Below are positions 44,971-53,983 of a stretch of DNA of 64,000 nt, piece by piece (the stretch's first letter is position 1; each line of letters starts with the position of its first letter). The notes under the pieces were generated by a model that worked only from the letters and a program-made list of their open reading frames with translations, was not told where the DNA came from and searched no databases. Location of the stretch: assembly GCF_012027635.1 (NCBI RefSeq), contig NZ_SNUS01000001.1, positions 1,116,001 through 1,180,000 on the forward strand, in the 5' to 3' direction. The stretch is from Thermococcus sp. 21S9 (lineage in GTDB: Archaea > Methanobacteriota_B > Thermococci > Thermococcales > Thermococcaceae). Made by a program: the position numbers and the translations under genes.

Positions 44971-44998
44971 GCCCCGCGCCTCAGGAGGGGCCCGGGGC
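44971..44998 (+). promoter_or_regulatory. GC-rich hairpin in the RNase J leader
   Basis: GCCCCG (44971-44976) pairs with CGGGGC (44993-44998), with further pairing CCT/AGG inside. The ribosome binding site GGGAGGATGA starts at 44999, directly after it. Confidence 0.5.
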
Positions 44999-45013
44999 GG
45001 GAGGATGATTGAG

Positions 45014-46357
45014 ATGATAAAGGTCTACACAATCAGCGGTTACGAGGAAGTCGGTAAGAACATGACGGCCGTTGGCTACTCCGACGGCAGGAAGGAGGAA
45101 GTCGTGATAATCGACATGGGCATAATGCTCGACAGAGTCATGATTCACGAGGACACGAGCATTCAGAAGTTCTCCGACAAGGAACTCCAGAAGCTCGGCG
45201 CGATTCCGGACGATAGAATCCTGTGGAAGAGCCGGAACAAGAAGGTCGTCGCGATTACGCTCACCCACGGCCACCTCGACCACATCGGCGCGATAGCCAA
45301 GCTCGCCCCGCACTACCCGGATACACCCGTCTACGGAACACCCTACACGATTAAGCTCGCCAAGGGCGAGGTCAAGAGCGAGGAGTACTTCGAGGTCAAG
45401 AACCCGATGTACGAGACGAACTACGGCGAGATAGTCCAGGTGAGCGAGAACCTCGCGATTGAGTTCATTCGCATGACCCACTCGATTCCGCAGGCTTCCA
45501 TGGTGGCGATACACACACCGGAAGGCGTCGTTCTCCACACCGGTGACTTCAAGTTCGACAACAACAACCCGCTCGGCGAGAGGCCCGACTACAAAAGGCT
45601 GAAGGAGCTCGGGAAGGAGGGCGTCAAGGTTCTCATAGCGGAATCAACGCGCGTTGCCGAACCCACGAAGACGCCGAGCGAGGCAGTGGCTCAAATGCTT
45701 CTCGAGGACTTCTTCCTCTACGAGGGCATGGACGAGAAGGGATTGATAGCGACGACCTTCGCGAGCCACATCTTCCGCCTTCAGGAGCTCATCTGGATAG
45801 CCAGCAAGATGGGCAGGCAGGCGGTTCTCGTTGGTCGCTCCCTCGCGAAGTACACGGGCATAGCGAAACAGCTCGGCCTCATAAAGATGAAGGGAGCAAG
45901 GGCCGTCAGGAGCCCCAACGCCGTCAGGAAGGTCCTTAAAGAGGTTTCTCAGGCGAGGGAGAACTATCTACTCATAGTTACCGGCCATCAGGGCGAACCC
46001 GGAGCGGTATTGACCAGAATGGCGGACGGCGAGCTCTACGACATCGGAAAGGACGACACCGTCGTCTTTTCAGCTGGAACGATACCGAACCCGCTCAACT
46101 ACGCCCAGCGCTACAAGCTCGAGACCAAGCTCAAGATGCGTGGCGTGAGAATGATTAAGGACCTCCACGTTTCCGGCCACGCGAGCAGGGAAGACCACCG
46201 CTACCTCATAAGGCTCCTCAACCCCGAGAACATCGTCCCGGCCCACGGCGAGTTCAGGATGCTCACCCACTACGCAGAGCTGGCCGAGGAAGAGGGCTAC
46301 ATGATTGGAAGGGACGTCTTCGTGTCAAGGAACGGCTACGTCGTCGAGATTCCGTGA
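45014..46357 (+). CDS. Ribonuclease J (archaeal 5'-3' exonuclease)
   Basis: The 447-residue metallo-beta-lactamase/beta-CASP enzyme has zinc motif LTHGHLDHIGAI, HTGDFKFD and beta-CASP VTGHQGEPGAVL, then HVSGHASREDHRYLIR. Archaeal RNase J degrades RNA from the 5' end. The ATG at 45014 has GGGAGGATGA 5 bases upstream; the ATG at 45005 is inside that site. It sits in the isoprenoid cluster, as commonly seen in Thermococcales. Confidence 0.94.
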   Translation: MIKVYTISGYEEVGKNMTAVGYSDGRKEEVVIIDMGIMLDRVMIHEDTSIQKFSDKELQKLGAIPDDRILWKSRNKKVVAITLTHGHLDHIGAIAKLAPHYPDTPVYGTPYTIKLAKGEVKSEEYFEVKNPMYETNYGEIVQVSENLAIEFIRMTHSIPQASMVAIHTPEGVVLHTGDFKFDNNNPLGERPDYKRLKELGKEGVKVLIAESTRVAEPTKTPSEAVAQMLLEDFFLYEGMDEKGLIATTFASHIFRLQELIWIASKMGRQAVLVGRSLAKYTGIAKQLGLIKMKGARAVRSPNAVRKVLKEVSQARENYLLIVTGHQGEPGAVLTRMADGELYDIGKDDTVVFSAGTIPNPLNYAQRYKLETKLKMRGVRMIKDLHVSGHASREDHRYLIRLLNPENIVPAHGEFRMLTHYAELAEEEGYMIGRDVFVSRNGYVVEIP

Positions 46358-46424
46358 GGGCAAAGCTGATAAAGACTTGTCCCATTTTTCCTTTGATTGC
46401 TTTCATCACTCACGGGGTGGTAAC

Positions 46425-47456
46425 ATGGGGAAGTATGATGAACTCTTTAGCAGGGTTAAAACCAAGGCTAAGGTCGTCGACGAGAAAATCTTCGAGCTCA
46501 TCCCTGAGAGGGAGCCCAAGAACCTCTACGATGCCGCGCGTCACTATCCGCTCGCAGGTGGCAAAAGGGTTCGCCCTTTCGTCGTTCTCAGAGCAACGGA
46601 AGCAGTTGGCGGTGACCCTGAGAAGGCGCTCTATCCAGCGGCCGCGGTGGAGTTCATTCACAACTACTCCCTCGTCCACGACGACATAATGGACATGGAC
46701 GAGCTGAGGCGCGGAAGGCCGACCGTTCACAAGGTCTGGGGCGTCAACATGGCTATCTTGGCTGGCGATTTGCTGTTTTCAAAGGCCTTCGAAGCGATAG
46801 CCAGGGCTGAGGTAAGCCCCGAGAAGAAGGCGAGAATCCTTGATGTTCTCGTGAAGACCTCAAACGAGCTCTGCGAGGGTCAGGCGCTCGACATAGAGTT
46901 CGAGACGAGGGACGAGGTAACGGTTGACGAGTACCTCAGGATGATTAGCGGAAAGACGGGGGCGCTCTTCGACGGCTCGGCAACGATAGGCGCAATCGTC
47001 GGCACCGACAATGAGGAGTACATCCGGGCCCTCTCGAAGTGGGGAAGGAACGTGGGGATAGCCTTCCAGATATGGGACGACGTGCTCGATTTGATTGCCG
47101 ACGAGGAGAAGCTTGGAAAGCCCGTCGGAAGCGACATAAGGAAGGGCAAGAAGACGCTCATAGTCAGCCACTTCTTCCAGCACGCGAGCGAGGAGGACAA
47201 GGCCGAGTTCATGAAGGTTTTTGGAAAGTACGCCGGCGACGCCAAGGGCGACGCGCTTATCCACGACGAGAGGGTAAAGGAAGAGGTAGCGAAGGCTATC
47301 GAACTCCTCAGGAAGTACGGTAGCATAGACTACGCCGCTCAGTACGCCAAGAACCTCGTGAAGGAAGCCAACGAGGCGCTAAAGGTTCTCCCCGAGAGCG
47401 AGGCGAGGAAAGACCTTGAACTCCTCGCCGAGTTCCTTGTCGAGAGGGAGTTCTGA
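46425..47456 (+). CDS. idsA: Geranylgeranyl/farnesyl diphosphate synthase
   Basis: The 343-residue trans-prenyltransferase elongates DMAPP with IPP to C15/C20 chains for archaeal lipids. First aspartate-rich motif DDIMD at residues 86-90, followed by RRGRPTVH; second motif DDVLD in FQIWDDVLDLIAD. The residue five before the first motif (Tyr in YSLVHDD) is a chain-length determinant. The ATG at 46425 follows GGGGTGGTAAC; longer versions reach into RNase J. Confidence 0.94.
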   Translation: MGKYDELFSRVKTKAKVVDEKIFELIPEREPKNLYDAARHYPLAGGKRVRPFVVLRATEAVGGDPEKALYPAAAVEFIHNYSLVHDDIMDMDELRRGRPTVHKVWGVNMAILAGDLLFSKAFEAIARAEVSPEKKARILDVLVKTSNELCEGQALDIEFETRDEVTVDEYLRMISGKTGALFDGSATIGAIVGTDNEEYIRALSKWGRNVGIAFQIWDDVLDLIADEEKLGKPVGSDIRKGKKTLIVSHFFQHASEEDKAEFMKVFGKYAGDAKGDALIHDERVKEEVAKAIELLRKYGSIDYAAQYAKNLVKEANEALKVLPESEARKDLELLAEFLVEREF

Positions 47457-47457
47457 T

Positions 47458-48267
47458 TCACTCTCCCTTTTGTACAATCAGCCACCCCACAGGAGGATGC
47501 TCCGCCCCGGCCTTCCAATTTTCATAGGCTCTCCCCCACCTTCTCAAAAGCTCGGCGCGCTTTTCCTCGTCTTCTACCTTCTCCACATACTCCCTGGGAA
47601 TGTAGGCGAGGTAGTGTGGCAACTCGGGCTCGAACGTCCCTCTCTTGATTACATCTCCCCCTGCCTGCTCAACGAGTTCGATGAGCTTTTCAAGCGTCGG
47701 GTAGTGGAGGTCGTCCTTCTCGCCGAACAGCGCCTCAAAGATTTCCTCGCGCAGGTTGTAGAGCTCGAGGTGTGTCCTCTGTCGCTCGTTGTTCGCCACT
47801 GGAAGGCTCTCCGCGATGAATACCCGCTCCGAGACACGGAGCATCTCTGATATGGCTTTAACCATCGTCTCTTCGTTCTTCAGGCTCCTGACTCCGTGAA
47901 CGAGAACCGCCAAGTCGAAGGTTCTGAACGGAAACGGCAACTCCCGTGCGTCGAGCTTGAGCGGTATTATCCTGTGCTTTACGCCGGCAGATGATGTTAC
48001 CTCCTCGAAGAAGCGCCAGCGGGAGCGGTCAACCGCAACGACACGGCCGGTCTCACCAACGAGATAAGCGAGGGGAACGGTGGTTAAGGCATGGGCGCCA
48101 CATCCCACTTCAAGGACGTTCATTCCCTCCCGGATAGGCGCGAAGCGGAGGACGCGGAAGCGTTCGAGCATTTCGACATGGAGCCAATCCGAAGGAAGCG
48201 GTGGCTCGTTCCGGGGTGGGATTTTTGAAAGAACTTCTCTCTTAAATGTTTCCTCGCTAACAGGCAT
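47458..48267 (-). CDS. SAM-dependent methyltransferase
   Basis: The 269-residue class I methyltransferase has motif I VLEVGCGAHALT near residue 54, motif II VVAVDRSRWRF and FDLAVLVHGVRSL at motif IV. The long C-terminal part contains PHYLAYIPREYVEKVEDEEK. The substrate is unknown. The ATG at 48267 follows CGGTGTTTTCC. It converges with idsA, one base apart. Confidence 0.82.
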   Translation of the reverse strand: MPVSEETFKREVLSKIPPRNEPPLPSDWLHVEMLERFRVLRFAPIREGMNVLEVGCGAHALTTVPLAYLVGETGRVVAVDRSRWRFFEEVTSSAGVKHRIIPLKLDARELPFPFRTFDLAVLVHGVRSLKNEETMVKAISEMLRVSERVFIAESLPVANNERQRTHLELYNLREEIFEALFGEKDDLHYPTLEKLIELVEQAGGDVIKRGTFEPELPHYLAYIPREYVEKVEDEEKRAELLRRWGRAYENWKAGAEHPPVGWLIVQKGE

Positions 48268-48376
48268 GGAAAACACCGAAAAGGGCTAACAGGCTTCTCT
48301 TTAAGGCGTTTTCGGAGAAAAGGTTTTATAAGTTGAGGGAGTATTAATAGTAACCCGAAATTTTTAGGTGGTTTCG

Positions 48377-48760
48377 ATGAAAAGCCTGTCGACAAATGAT
48401 ATGTTGACCTTCTTCGGGGACGTTTTTCTAGTATTCCTTCTGGGAACTGTGGCGAGTGCGCTCATCTACACCCTGGTTGGTTGGTCGAGTAGCTGGCTGG
48501 GAATTAACAACGGCGCTTGGGAAGCGATTGCATCAATTACCATCGCGCTCTTGGGCGTTTCCGTGTTCCAGCGTGGAACACTCTCCACCCTAAATGGAGG
48601 TTTGCCGAGGTTTGCCCTCTATGCATTGGTTTCATGTATCCCGGTTCTCTTCCTCTTAGGTTACTGGCCGGTTGGTAGTCTCTTTCTGGGTTTTCTTGGA
48701 GGTTATGTAGAAAAGGAAATCGGGAAAAATTGCAAAACCGATACCCTTCACTCAACATAA
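48377..48760 (+). CDS. Small membrane protein, unknown function
   Basis: The 127-residue protein has about four hydrophobic segments (FLVFLLGTVASALIYTLVGW, IASITIALLGVSVFQ, FALYALVSCIPVLFLLGYW, LFLGFLGGYVEKE). No family is recognised. The ATG at 48377 follows TTAGGTGGTTTCG, with AT-rich promoter-like sequence before. Its end overlaps the 3' end of convergent leuS by 13 bases. Confidence 0.65.
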   Translation: MKSLSTNDMLTFFGDVFLVFLLGTVASALIYTLVGWSSSWLGINNGAWEAIASITIALLGVSVFQRGTLSTLNGGLPRFALYALVSCIPVLFLLGYWPVGSLFLGFLGGYVEKEIGKNCKTDTLHST

Positions 48761-51645
48761 ACCGCCGGTTTCAACGGCATCGCCTGCTTCTTCTTTCCTC
48801 CCTTATCTTCATCGGGGTTGATTATCAGCTCGACGCCAAGTTCCTTCTCTATGAAATCCTTCGCTTCCCTCAAAGCTTTCTCCTCGTCTATCCTCTTGAC
48901 CTCGAAGGCCCGCTCCTTTATAAGGCGCTGTATCAGCTTGCTGACCGCCTTGCCGTGCTTCCTCATCTCCGGGTCCTTCATCAGCTCCCCCATCGCCGAC
49001 TTGAAGTCCCTCTTCTCGGCGACGACCTCAACGACCCTCCACTTCCACTCTGGGGCAGTGTAGACGTAGACCCTGCTTGGGTTCTCTATCTTCGCAACGC
49101 GGATTATCTCCTTGACGTCCTCGATGAAGGCCTTAACGAACTCCTCTTCCGCCTCTACCGTCTCGTCCCACCACTCGGGGACGGGCTCGGGCCAGGGGGC
49201 GAGGCTGACGAAGCCCTCTCCTCCAAGCTTCTCCCAGAGTTCTTCGCTGATGTGTGGCGTGAACGGCGCCATGAGCCTGACCCAGATTTCCGCGAGCTTT
49301 CTCAGCACGTAGCGCTTGGCCTTGTCGTCCCTTCCCTCGGTTCTGCGCATGTACCAGCGCAGGTCGTTTAGAACGGTGTAGAACGCCCACTGAACTGCCG
49401 TCCTCGTCCTGAACTCCTCAAGGGCTTTGGTGGTTCCCTCGATGGCCTTGTTAAGGCGGTGGAGCATCCAGCGGTCGATGTTCTTGAGCTCGGCTTCCTC
49501 GGCCTCGTAGCTTGAGAACTCGCTTATCAGCTCGTAGAAGCGCTCGACCTGCCTGCGGAGCTTTCCGACCTCCTTCCTGCGCCAGTCGAAGTCGCTGTCG
49601 TGCTCGGCGAGACCCATTATGTAGAGCCTGACGACGTCTGCCCCATTCTCCTCTATGGCATCTATGAAGTTCAGCACGTTGCCCTTGCTCTTGCTCATCT
49701 TCTGGCCCTCGAGCGTTCCGAAGCCGTTTACAGCGATTCCCTTCGGCCAGTGCTCGCGCCTGAATATAGCCGTGTGGTTGAATATGAAGAACGTCAGGTG
49801 GTTCGGAATGAGGTCCTTAGCTGAACAGCGCCAGTCGAGCGGGTACCAGTACTCGAACTCCTCCTTCATCTCGTGGGTTGTCTCCGCCGGGATTCCGGTC
49901 TTCTCCTCAAGCTCCTTCTCGCGCTCCTCGCTGAAGTCCTCGCGGAAGATGTAGTCGAAGAACTCCCTCGTGAGCTTCTCGGGGTCGAGTCTGCCCTCCT
50001 CGCGGAGCTTGTTTATGTGCCTGCTTATCGTGTAGTAGGCCATGTAGATGGTTGAGTCGCTCAGGCTCTCGATGACCCACTCCGGGTCCCAGGGCAGGGG
50101 CGTTCCGAGGCCGACCTTTCTGGCACAGGCCTTCTTGTCGAGCCAGTCTATAACCGCCTCGAACTGCGCGCGCCTGCTCTCGGGGTAAATCGTCATGTTT
50201 GCCAAAGCTTCTCTCGCCTTCTCTTTCCACTCGGGGTTTCCGTAGTCTATGAACCACTGGTCGTGGATTATCTTGATGACGGCCTGGTTGCCGAAGCGCG
50301 AGATGACGGGCTTCTCCGCGAACTCGTACATTATCTCGGCAATGCCCTTCTCCATCAGCTCCTTGGCTATGAGGTCCTTTACCTCCTGAACTGGCTTGCC
50401 TTTGTAAGGCTCAATCTTGAAGCGCCCCTTGTGGTACTCGGCCTTGTAGATGTTCTTCGTCGCTTCCTCGAGCTTTTCTTTGTCCTTCTGGCTCTTCACG
50501 CCGAGCCTCTCGACTTCCTCAACGGCCGGGAACTCGCCGTAGCCCTCAAGCTCTATCAGCGAGATGTAGGTGATGTCCTCCAAGACGCGCGGGTCTATGT
50601 CGAACTTGAGGAGCAGTTCGGTTTCCTTCTTGAGGTCTTCGAGGGCTATGTGGTCGAAGGGGGCATGCGCTGGAACGCTCATTACTACTCCAGTCGCGTT
50701 GTCCGGGTCAACGAACTCCGCCGGCAGAATGATGACCTCGTCGCCCGTTACCGGGTTCTTTACGTATTTTCCTATGAGCTTCTCGCCCTTGAACTCCTCG
50801 ATGACCTCTATCTCTCTGTCCTGGAATGAGAGCTTGTAGGCCGCTTCCTTGCTGATTATCCAGGTCTCTTCCCTGTCACCGCGCCTGACTTTGGCTTTGA
50901 CGTAGGTGGCGTTGGGGTTGAGCCACATGTTGGTTACTCCATAGACGGTCTCCGGTCTGAGCGTCGCGGCCGGGAGGTAGATTTTCTCACCGTTCTCCTC
51001 GAGGATGAACTTGATTATCACGTATTCGAGAATCTGAACGTCTTCACCTTCCATTATGTCGTGGTCGCCGAGGGGAGTTCCGACTACCGGGTCCCAGCGG
51101 ACGCGATGCGCGCCCTTAACCACCAGTCCCATGTCCTTGAGCGTCCAGAACTGCCACTCTATGAACTTGCTGAAGGGCGGGAACAGAGAGGTGGTGTGGA
51201 ATTCCCTTGTCCAGTCCACGCTGAAGCCGGCCCTTATGAAGGTCTCCTTCGCGGCCTTCATGAAGTACTTGACGATTTCCTTGGGGTCCTCGAACTTCCA
51301 GAGTATCTCCTCGGGCACCTTGTAGACGTCGCGGTAGATGTGTATCGTCTTGGGGTCGCGGTTCTTTATACGCTCGGCGATTCCGACTATCGGCGCGCCG
51401 GTGATGTGCCACGCCATCGGAAAGAGCACGTTGTAGCCCTGCATGCGCTTAAAGCGAGCTATGACGTCGGGAATCGTGTAGGTTCTCGCGTGGCCGACGT
51501 GGAGGTGGCCGGAAAGGTACGGGAAGGCGACCGTTATGTAGAACTTCTTCTCCTTGGGCTTCGCGTTTCTGTCGGGTTCGAAAACTCTCTCCTCAAGCCA
51601 GCGCTTCTGCCACTTCTCCTCAATGGCCTTGAAGTCAACTTTCAT
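48748..51645 (-). CDS. leuS: Leucyl-tRNA synthetase
   Basis: The 965-residue class I synthetase of archaeal/eukaryotic type charges tRNA-Leu, two species of which are encoded in this window. Signature HIGH is HVGH (in YLSGHLHVGHARTYTIPDV); KMSKS is exact in LEGQKMSKSKGNVL. The CP1 editing domain lies at about residues 170-460 (LPAATLRPETVYGVTNMW). The ATG at 51645 follows GGAGGTTTTGG; a TTG at 51651 is too close to this site. The leader contains a long inverted repeat. Confidence 0.96.
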   Translation of the reverse strand: MKVDFKAIEEKWQKRWLEERVFEPDRNAKPKEKKFYITVAFPYLSGHLHVGHARTYTIPDVIARFKRMQGYNVLFPMAWHITGAPIVGIAERIKNRDPKTIHIYRDVYKVPEEILWKFEDPKEIVKYFMKAAKETFIRAGFSVDWTREFHTTSLFPPFSKFIEWQFWTLKDMGLVVKGAHRVRWDPVVGTPLGDHDIMEGEDVQILEYVIIKFILEENGEKIYLPAATLRPETVYGVTNMWLNPNATYVKAKVRRGDREETWIISKEAAYKLSFQDREIEVIEEFKGEKLIGKYVKNPVTGDEVIILPAEFVDPDNATGVVMSVPAHAPFDHIALEDLKKETELLLKFDIDPRVLEDITYISLIELEGYGEFPAVEEVERLGVKSQKDKEKLEEATKNIYKAEYHKGRFKIEPYKGKPVQEVKDLIAKELMEKGIAEIMYEFAEKPVISRFGNQAVIKIIHDQWFIDYGNPEWKEKAREALANMTIYPESRRAQFEAVIDWLDKKACARKVGLGTPLPWDPEWVIESLSDSTIYMAYYTISRHINKLREEGRLDPEKLTREFFDYIFREDFSEEREKELEEKTGIPAETTHEMKEEFEYWYPLDWRCSAKDLIPNHLTFFIFNHTAIFRREHWPKGIAVNGFGTLEGQKMSKSKGNVLNFIDAIEENGADVVRLYIMGLAEHDSDFDWRRKEVGKLRRQVERFYELISEFSSYEAEEAELKNIDRWMLHRLNKAIEGTTKALEEFRTRTAVQWAFYTVLNDLRWYMRRTEGRDDKAKRYVLRKLAEIWVRLMAPFTPHISEELWEKLGGEGFVSLAPWPEPVPEWWDETVEAEEEFVKAFIEDVKEIIRVAKIENPSRVYVYTAPEWKWRVVEVVAEKRDFKSAMGELMKDPEMRKHGKAVSKLIQRLIKERAFEVKRIDEEKALREAKDFIEKELGVELIINPDEDKGGKKKQAMPLKPAVYVE

Positions 51646-51715
51646 GTCCAAAACCTCCTCAAGGTTTTTCCAAAAGAGCGGGAGTCAAGAATAGGGGGGT
51701 TATCGATGAAATCAG

Positions 51716-51768
51716 GCACCGATGTGATTCCAGTGGAGAAGACACTCCCCCCTCATCGGCATCGGTGC
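51716..51768 (-). promoter_or_regulatory. Inverted repeat in the leuS leader region
   Basis: GCACCGATG (51716-51724) and CATCGGTGC (51760-51768) are perfectly complementary across 35 bases. CCCCCCT at 51747 can also pair with AGGGGGG at 51693, giving an alternative fold. The gap lies between divergent genes, so a terminator role is excluded. Confidence 0.5.
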
Positions 51769-51784
51769 GAGTAACGGCTTTGGG

Positions 51785-51792
51785 TATTTAAG
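51785..51792. promoter_or_regulatory. Shared TATA-like element, leuS and DUF835 gene
   Basis: TATTTAAG lies about 47 bases before the DUF835 start (plus) and, read as CTTAAATA, would start leuS transcription near 51760 (minus). Confidence 0.4.
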
Positions 51793-51838
51793 GTTTTTGG
51801 GCCCTAAAACTCTTAAGGGGTAACGTTGAGTTCGAACC

Positions 51839-52855
51839 ATGCCTCAGGTCGTGGAAATTGAGTCAGTAATGCTCGCGGTCAGCCTTGTGACGTCTGGATA
51901 CCTGCTCATCCGGGCACTGCGTGAGAGGTCGCTTGCGCTATTCTCTGCATCGTTGGGCTGGGCTTTTCTCTTCGTCCACGTTTTCATCAGGCTCTTCGTT
52001 GACCAGGCCGTTGCCGAGGCGTTTCTGTACTTCTTCGCCCTTGGAGTTTCCCTGTACGTTGTTCTCCTCATAAAGGAGATGCACCCGACCAAAACTTACC
52101 TCTTCGCCTTCTACATGCTGACCCCGATATCTCACGTTATCTACCGCTTCCTGGAGGTCTTTGGATACTCCATACCCAAGGGGATTGGTGGCATCGCCAA
52201 CGACTCGGGCATTATGTTACTCGTCACCGCTTACATCGCCTACCGCGCCTTCCGCAGGCCCCTTCTCTCAATCTCGGTCGTTCCCGTTGCGGTCGTCTTT
52301 CTAGCCTATAAGGCACTTCGCGGAACCCTCCTGGGGCTCGGGCTGATGACCCTCGGGGCGCTCGTGTTCTCGATAGCAACAATCCGGGTTACGAGCATGG
52401 GGCTCTTCAAAGGTGGAAGCGTTCCCGAGGTGGACGTCACGGGGCTCGTCATAGTTGACAGTCGGAAGCTTAAATCCCTCTTCGAGAAGTACATGGATTC
52501 TCCCGTTCTGCTCATAACAAGGGAGGAGGGAGAGTTCCCCGAGAACTGGTCAGTCTTCCGGATTTCCGCGGTTCCCTTCGAGAATTCCATCCCCCCTACA
52601 GCGCTTGAGAGGCTGAGGCATATCATAGTCCAGTACCTGGTTGAGGCTGAGAAGAGTGGTGGGAGGGGCCTTGTAATTATCGACTGCCTTGATTTCCTGT
52701 TCCTTTACAATGATAAGCTTACGGTCCTAAAGTTCCTTGGGGATGTGCGGGACCATGCGATAGTGCATGAGGGTGTTGTATTCGTTGCCGTCGGCGACTC
52801 AATTGACGCCCACACGAGACGCCTTATCGAAAAGTTGAGTGATGGGAAGGTTTAG
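51839..52855 (+). CDS. DUF835 membrane protein
   Basis: The 338-residue protein has an N-terminal membrane part of about seven segments (residues 5-190, e.g. AFLYFFALGVSLYVVLLI) and a C-terminal soluble DUF835 domain (TGLVIVDSRKLKSLFEKY, RGLVIIDCLDFLFLYND), which is a RecA/KaiC-like remnant common in Thermococcales. Signalling or regulatory function is inferred only. It starts at ATG 51839 and converges with pepQ. Confidence 0.82.
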   Translation: MPQVVEIESVMLAVSLVTSGYLLIRALRERSLALFSASLGWAFLFVHVFIRLFVDQAVAEAFLYFFALGVSLYVVLLIKEMHPTKTYLFAFYMLTPISHVIYRFLEVFGYSIPKGIGGIANDSGIMLLVTAYIAYRAFRRPLLSISVVPVAVVFLAYKALRGTLLGLGLMTLGALVFSIATIRVTSMGLFKGGSVPEVDVTGLVIVDSRKLKSLFEKYMDSPVLLITREEGEFPENWSVFRISAVPFENSIPPTALERLRHIIVQYLVEAEKSGGRGLVIIDCLDFLFLYNDKLTVLKFLGDVRDHAIVHEGVVFVAVGDSIDAHTRRLIEKLSDGKV

Positions 52856-52884
52856 CTCCGGTCCAAAATAAAACTAACGGAGAC

Positions 52885-53952
52885 TTAGAGGACGATTAAG
52901 TCTCGCCTTGCGCCTGTTAACCTTCTTCCCCTTCCCTCCACGACGACGTCGTCCTCTATTCTCACCCCTCCGAGCCCAGGGACGTAGATTCCGGGCTCTA
53001 TCGTGAAGGTCATGCCGTTCTCGAGGACGACCTCTCCGTCGGGTCCAATGTAGGGTTCCTCATGGACATCCAGGCCCAACCCGTGGCCGGTTCTGTGGGT
53101 GAAGTACTCCCCATAACCGGCCTCTTCTATGGTTCTCCTCGCGGTTCCGTCGATTTCCTTAGCCTTCACGCCCTCCCGAACGGCCTGAAAGGCCCTCTCC
53201 TGCGCCTCCCAAACGATTTCATAAATCTTCACGAGTCTCTCGTCGGGCTCTCCGAGGGCTATCGTCCTCGTTATGTCGGAGCAGTAGCCCTTCCACCTCG
53301 CCCCGTAGTCGAGTATCACCACCTCACCCTTCCTCAGCTTCCTGTTGCCTGGCTCGTGGTGTGGATTCGCCCCGTTCTCACCGGAAGCGACTATCGGCTC
53401 GAAGGAAATCCCATCCGAGCGCTCCCTTATCGCGAGCTCTATCTTCAAAGCCAGCTCCCTCTCGGTCATCCCGACCAAATCCCAGCTCAGGATTTCTTCG
53501 AAGACCTCATCAACGACCTTCGCCGCTTTCTCCATGAGCCTTATCTCCTCTGGGTCCTTCCTCATCCTGAGCTCCCTAATAACGATGCCCAGGGGATAGG
53601 GCCTCATCCTTACCGTCCTGCCAATCTCGATGAGCCAGTCCGCGCGCATGGTGTTCTCGATAAGGATTTTGCCGTCGCTTATACCGAGCTCGTGGGCAAT
53701 CGTTGCGAGTTTTGCGTAGGGGTTCTCGCCGTCGCGCCAGAAGGTAACGGGCACGTCACTCAGGACATTCTCGTAGAGGCTCGGAACGAGGAGGTGAAAC
53801 TCTCCGTCGGCGTTTAAAGCCAGAATCGTTGGTCTCTCCCCTGCCTCGTGGATTCTTATGCCAGTTAAGTAGTAGAAGTTTGAGCCCGGACTGACGAGCG
53901 CTCCATCGAATCCCCTCTCCTTCATCAGCTTCGCGAGCTTTTCGATTCTCAT
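52885..53952 (-). CDS. pepQ: Xaa-Pro dipeptidase (prolidase)
   Basis: The 355-residue metallopeptidase (M24 family) cleaves dipeptides with C-terminal proline. The five metal ligands are visible: VVILDYGARWKG, CSDITRTI, THRTGHGLGLDVHE, TFTIEPGIY and GVRIEDDVVV. The N-domain begins MRIEKLAKLMKERGFDGAL. The ATG at 53952 is used; the frame runs on upstream across the PAP2 gene but that is not coding. Size matches Pyrococcus prolidase (~350). Confidence 0.94.
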   Translation of the reverse strand: MRIEKLAKLMKERGFDGALVSPGSNFYYLTGIRIHEAGERPTILALNADGEFHLLVPSLYENVLSDVPVTFWRDGENPYAKLATIAHELGISDGKILIENTMRADWLIEIGRTVRMRPYPLGIVIRELRMRKDPEEIRLMEKAAKVVDEVFEEILSWDLVGMTERELALKIELAIRERSDGISFEPIVASGENGANPHHEPGNRKLRKGEVVILDYGARWKGYCSDITRTIALGEPDERLVKIYEIVWEAQERAFQAVREGVKAKEIDGTARRTIEEAGYGEYFTHRTGHGLGLDVHEEPYIGPDGEVVLENGMTFTIEPGIYVPGLGGVRIEDDVVVEGRGRRLTGARRDLIVL

Positions 53953-53983
53953 GCCACCACCAAGGTTATTTCTTGGGCTGACC

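Noticed and set aside
51661-51770. A C/D box RNA in the leuS upstream region
   Set aside because: GATGA and CTGA words exist on the minus strand, but the D box lies outside the stem and the order and spacing do not fit.
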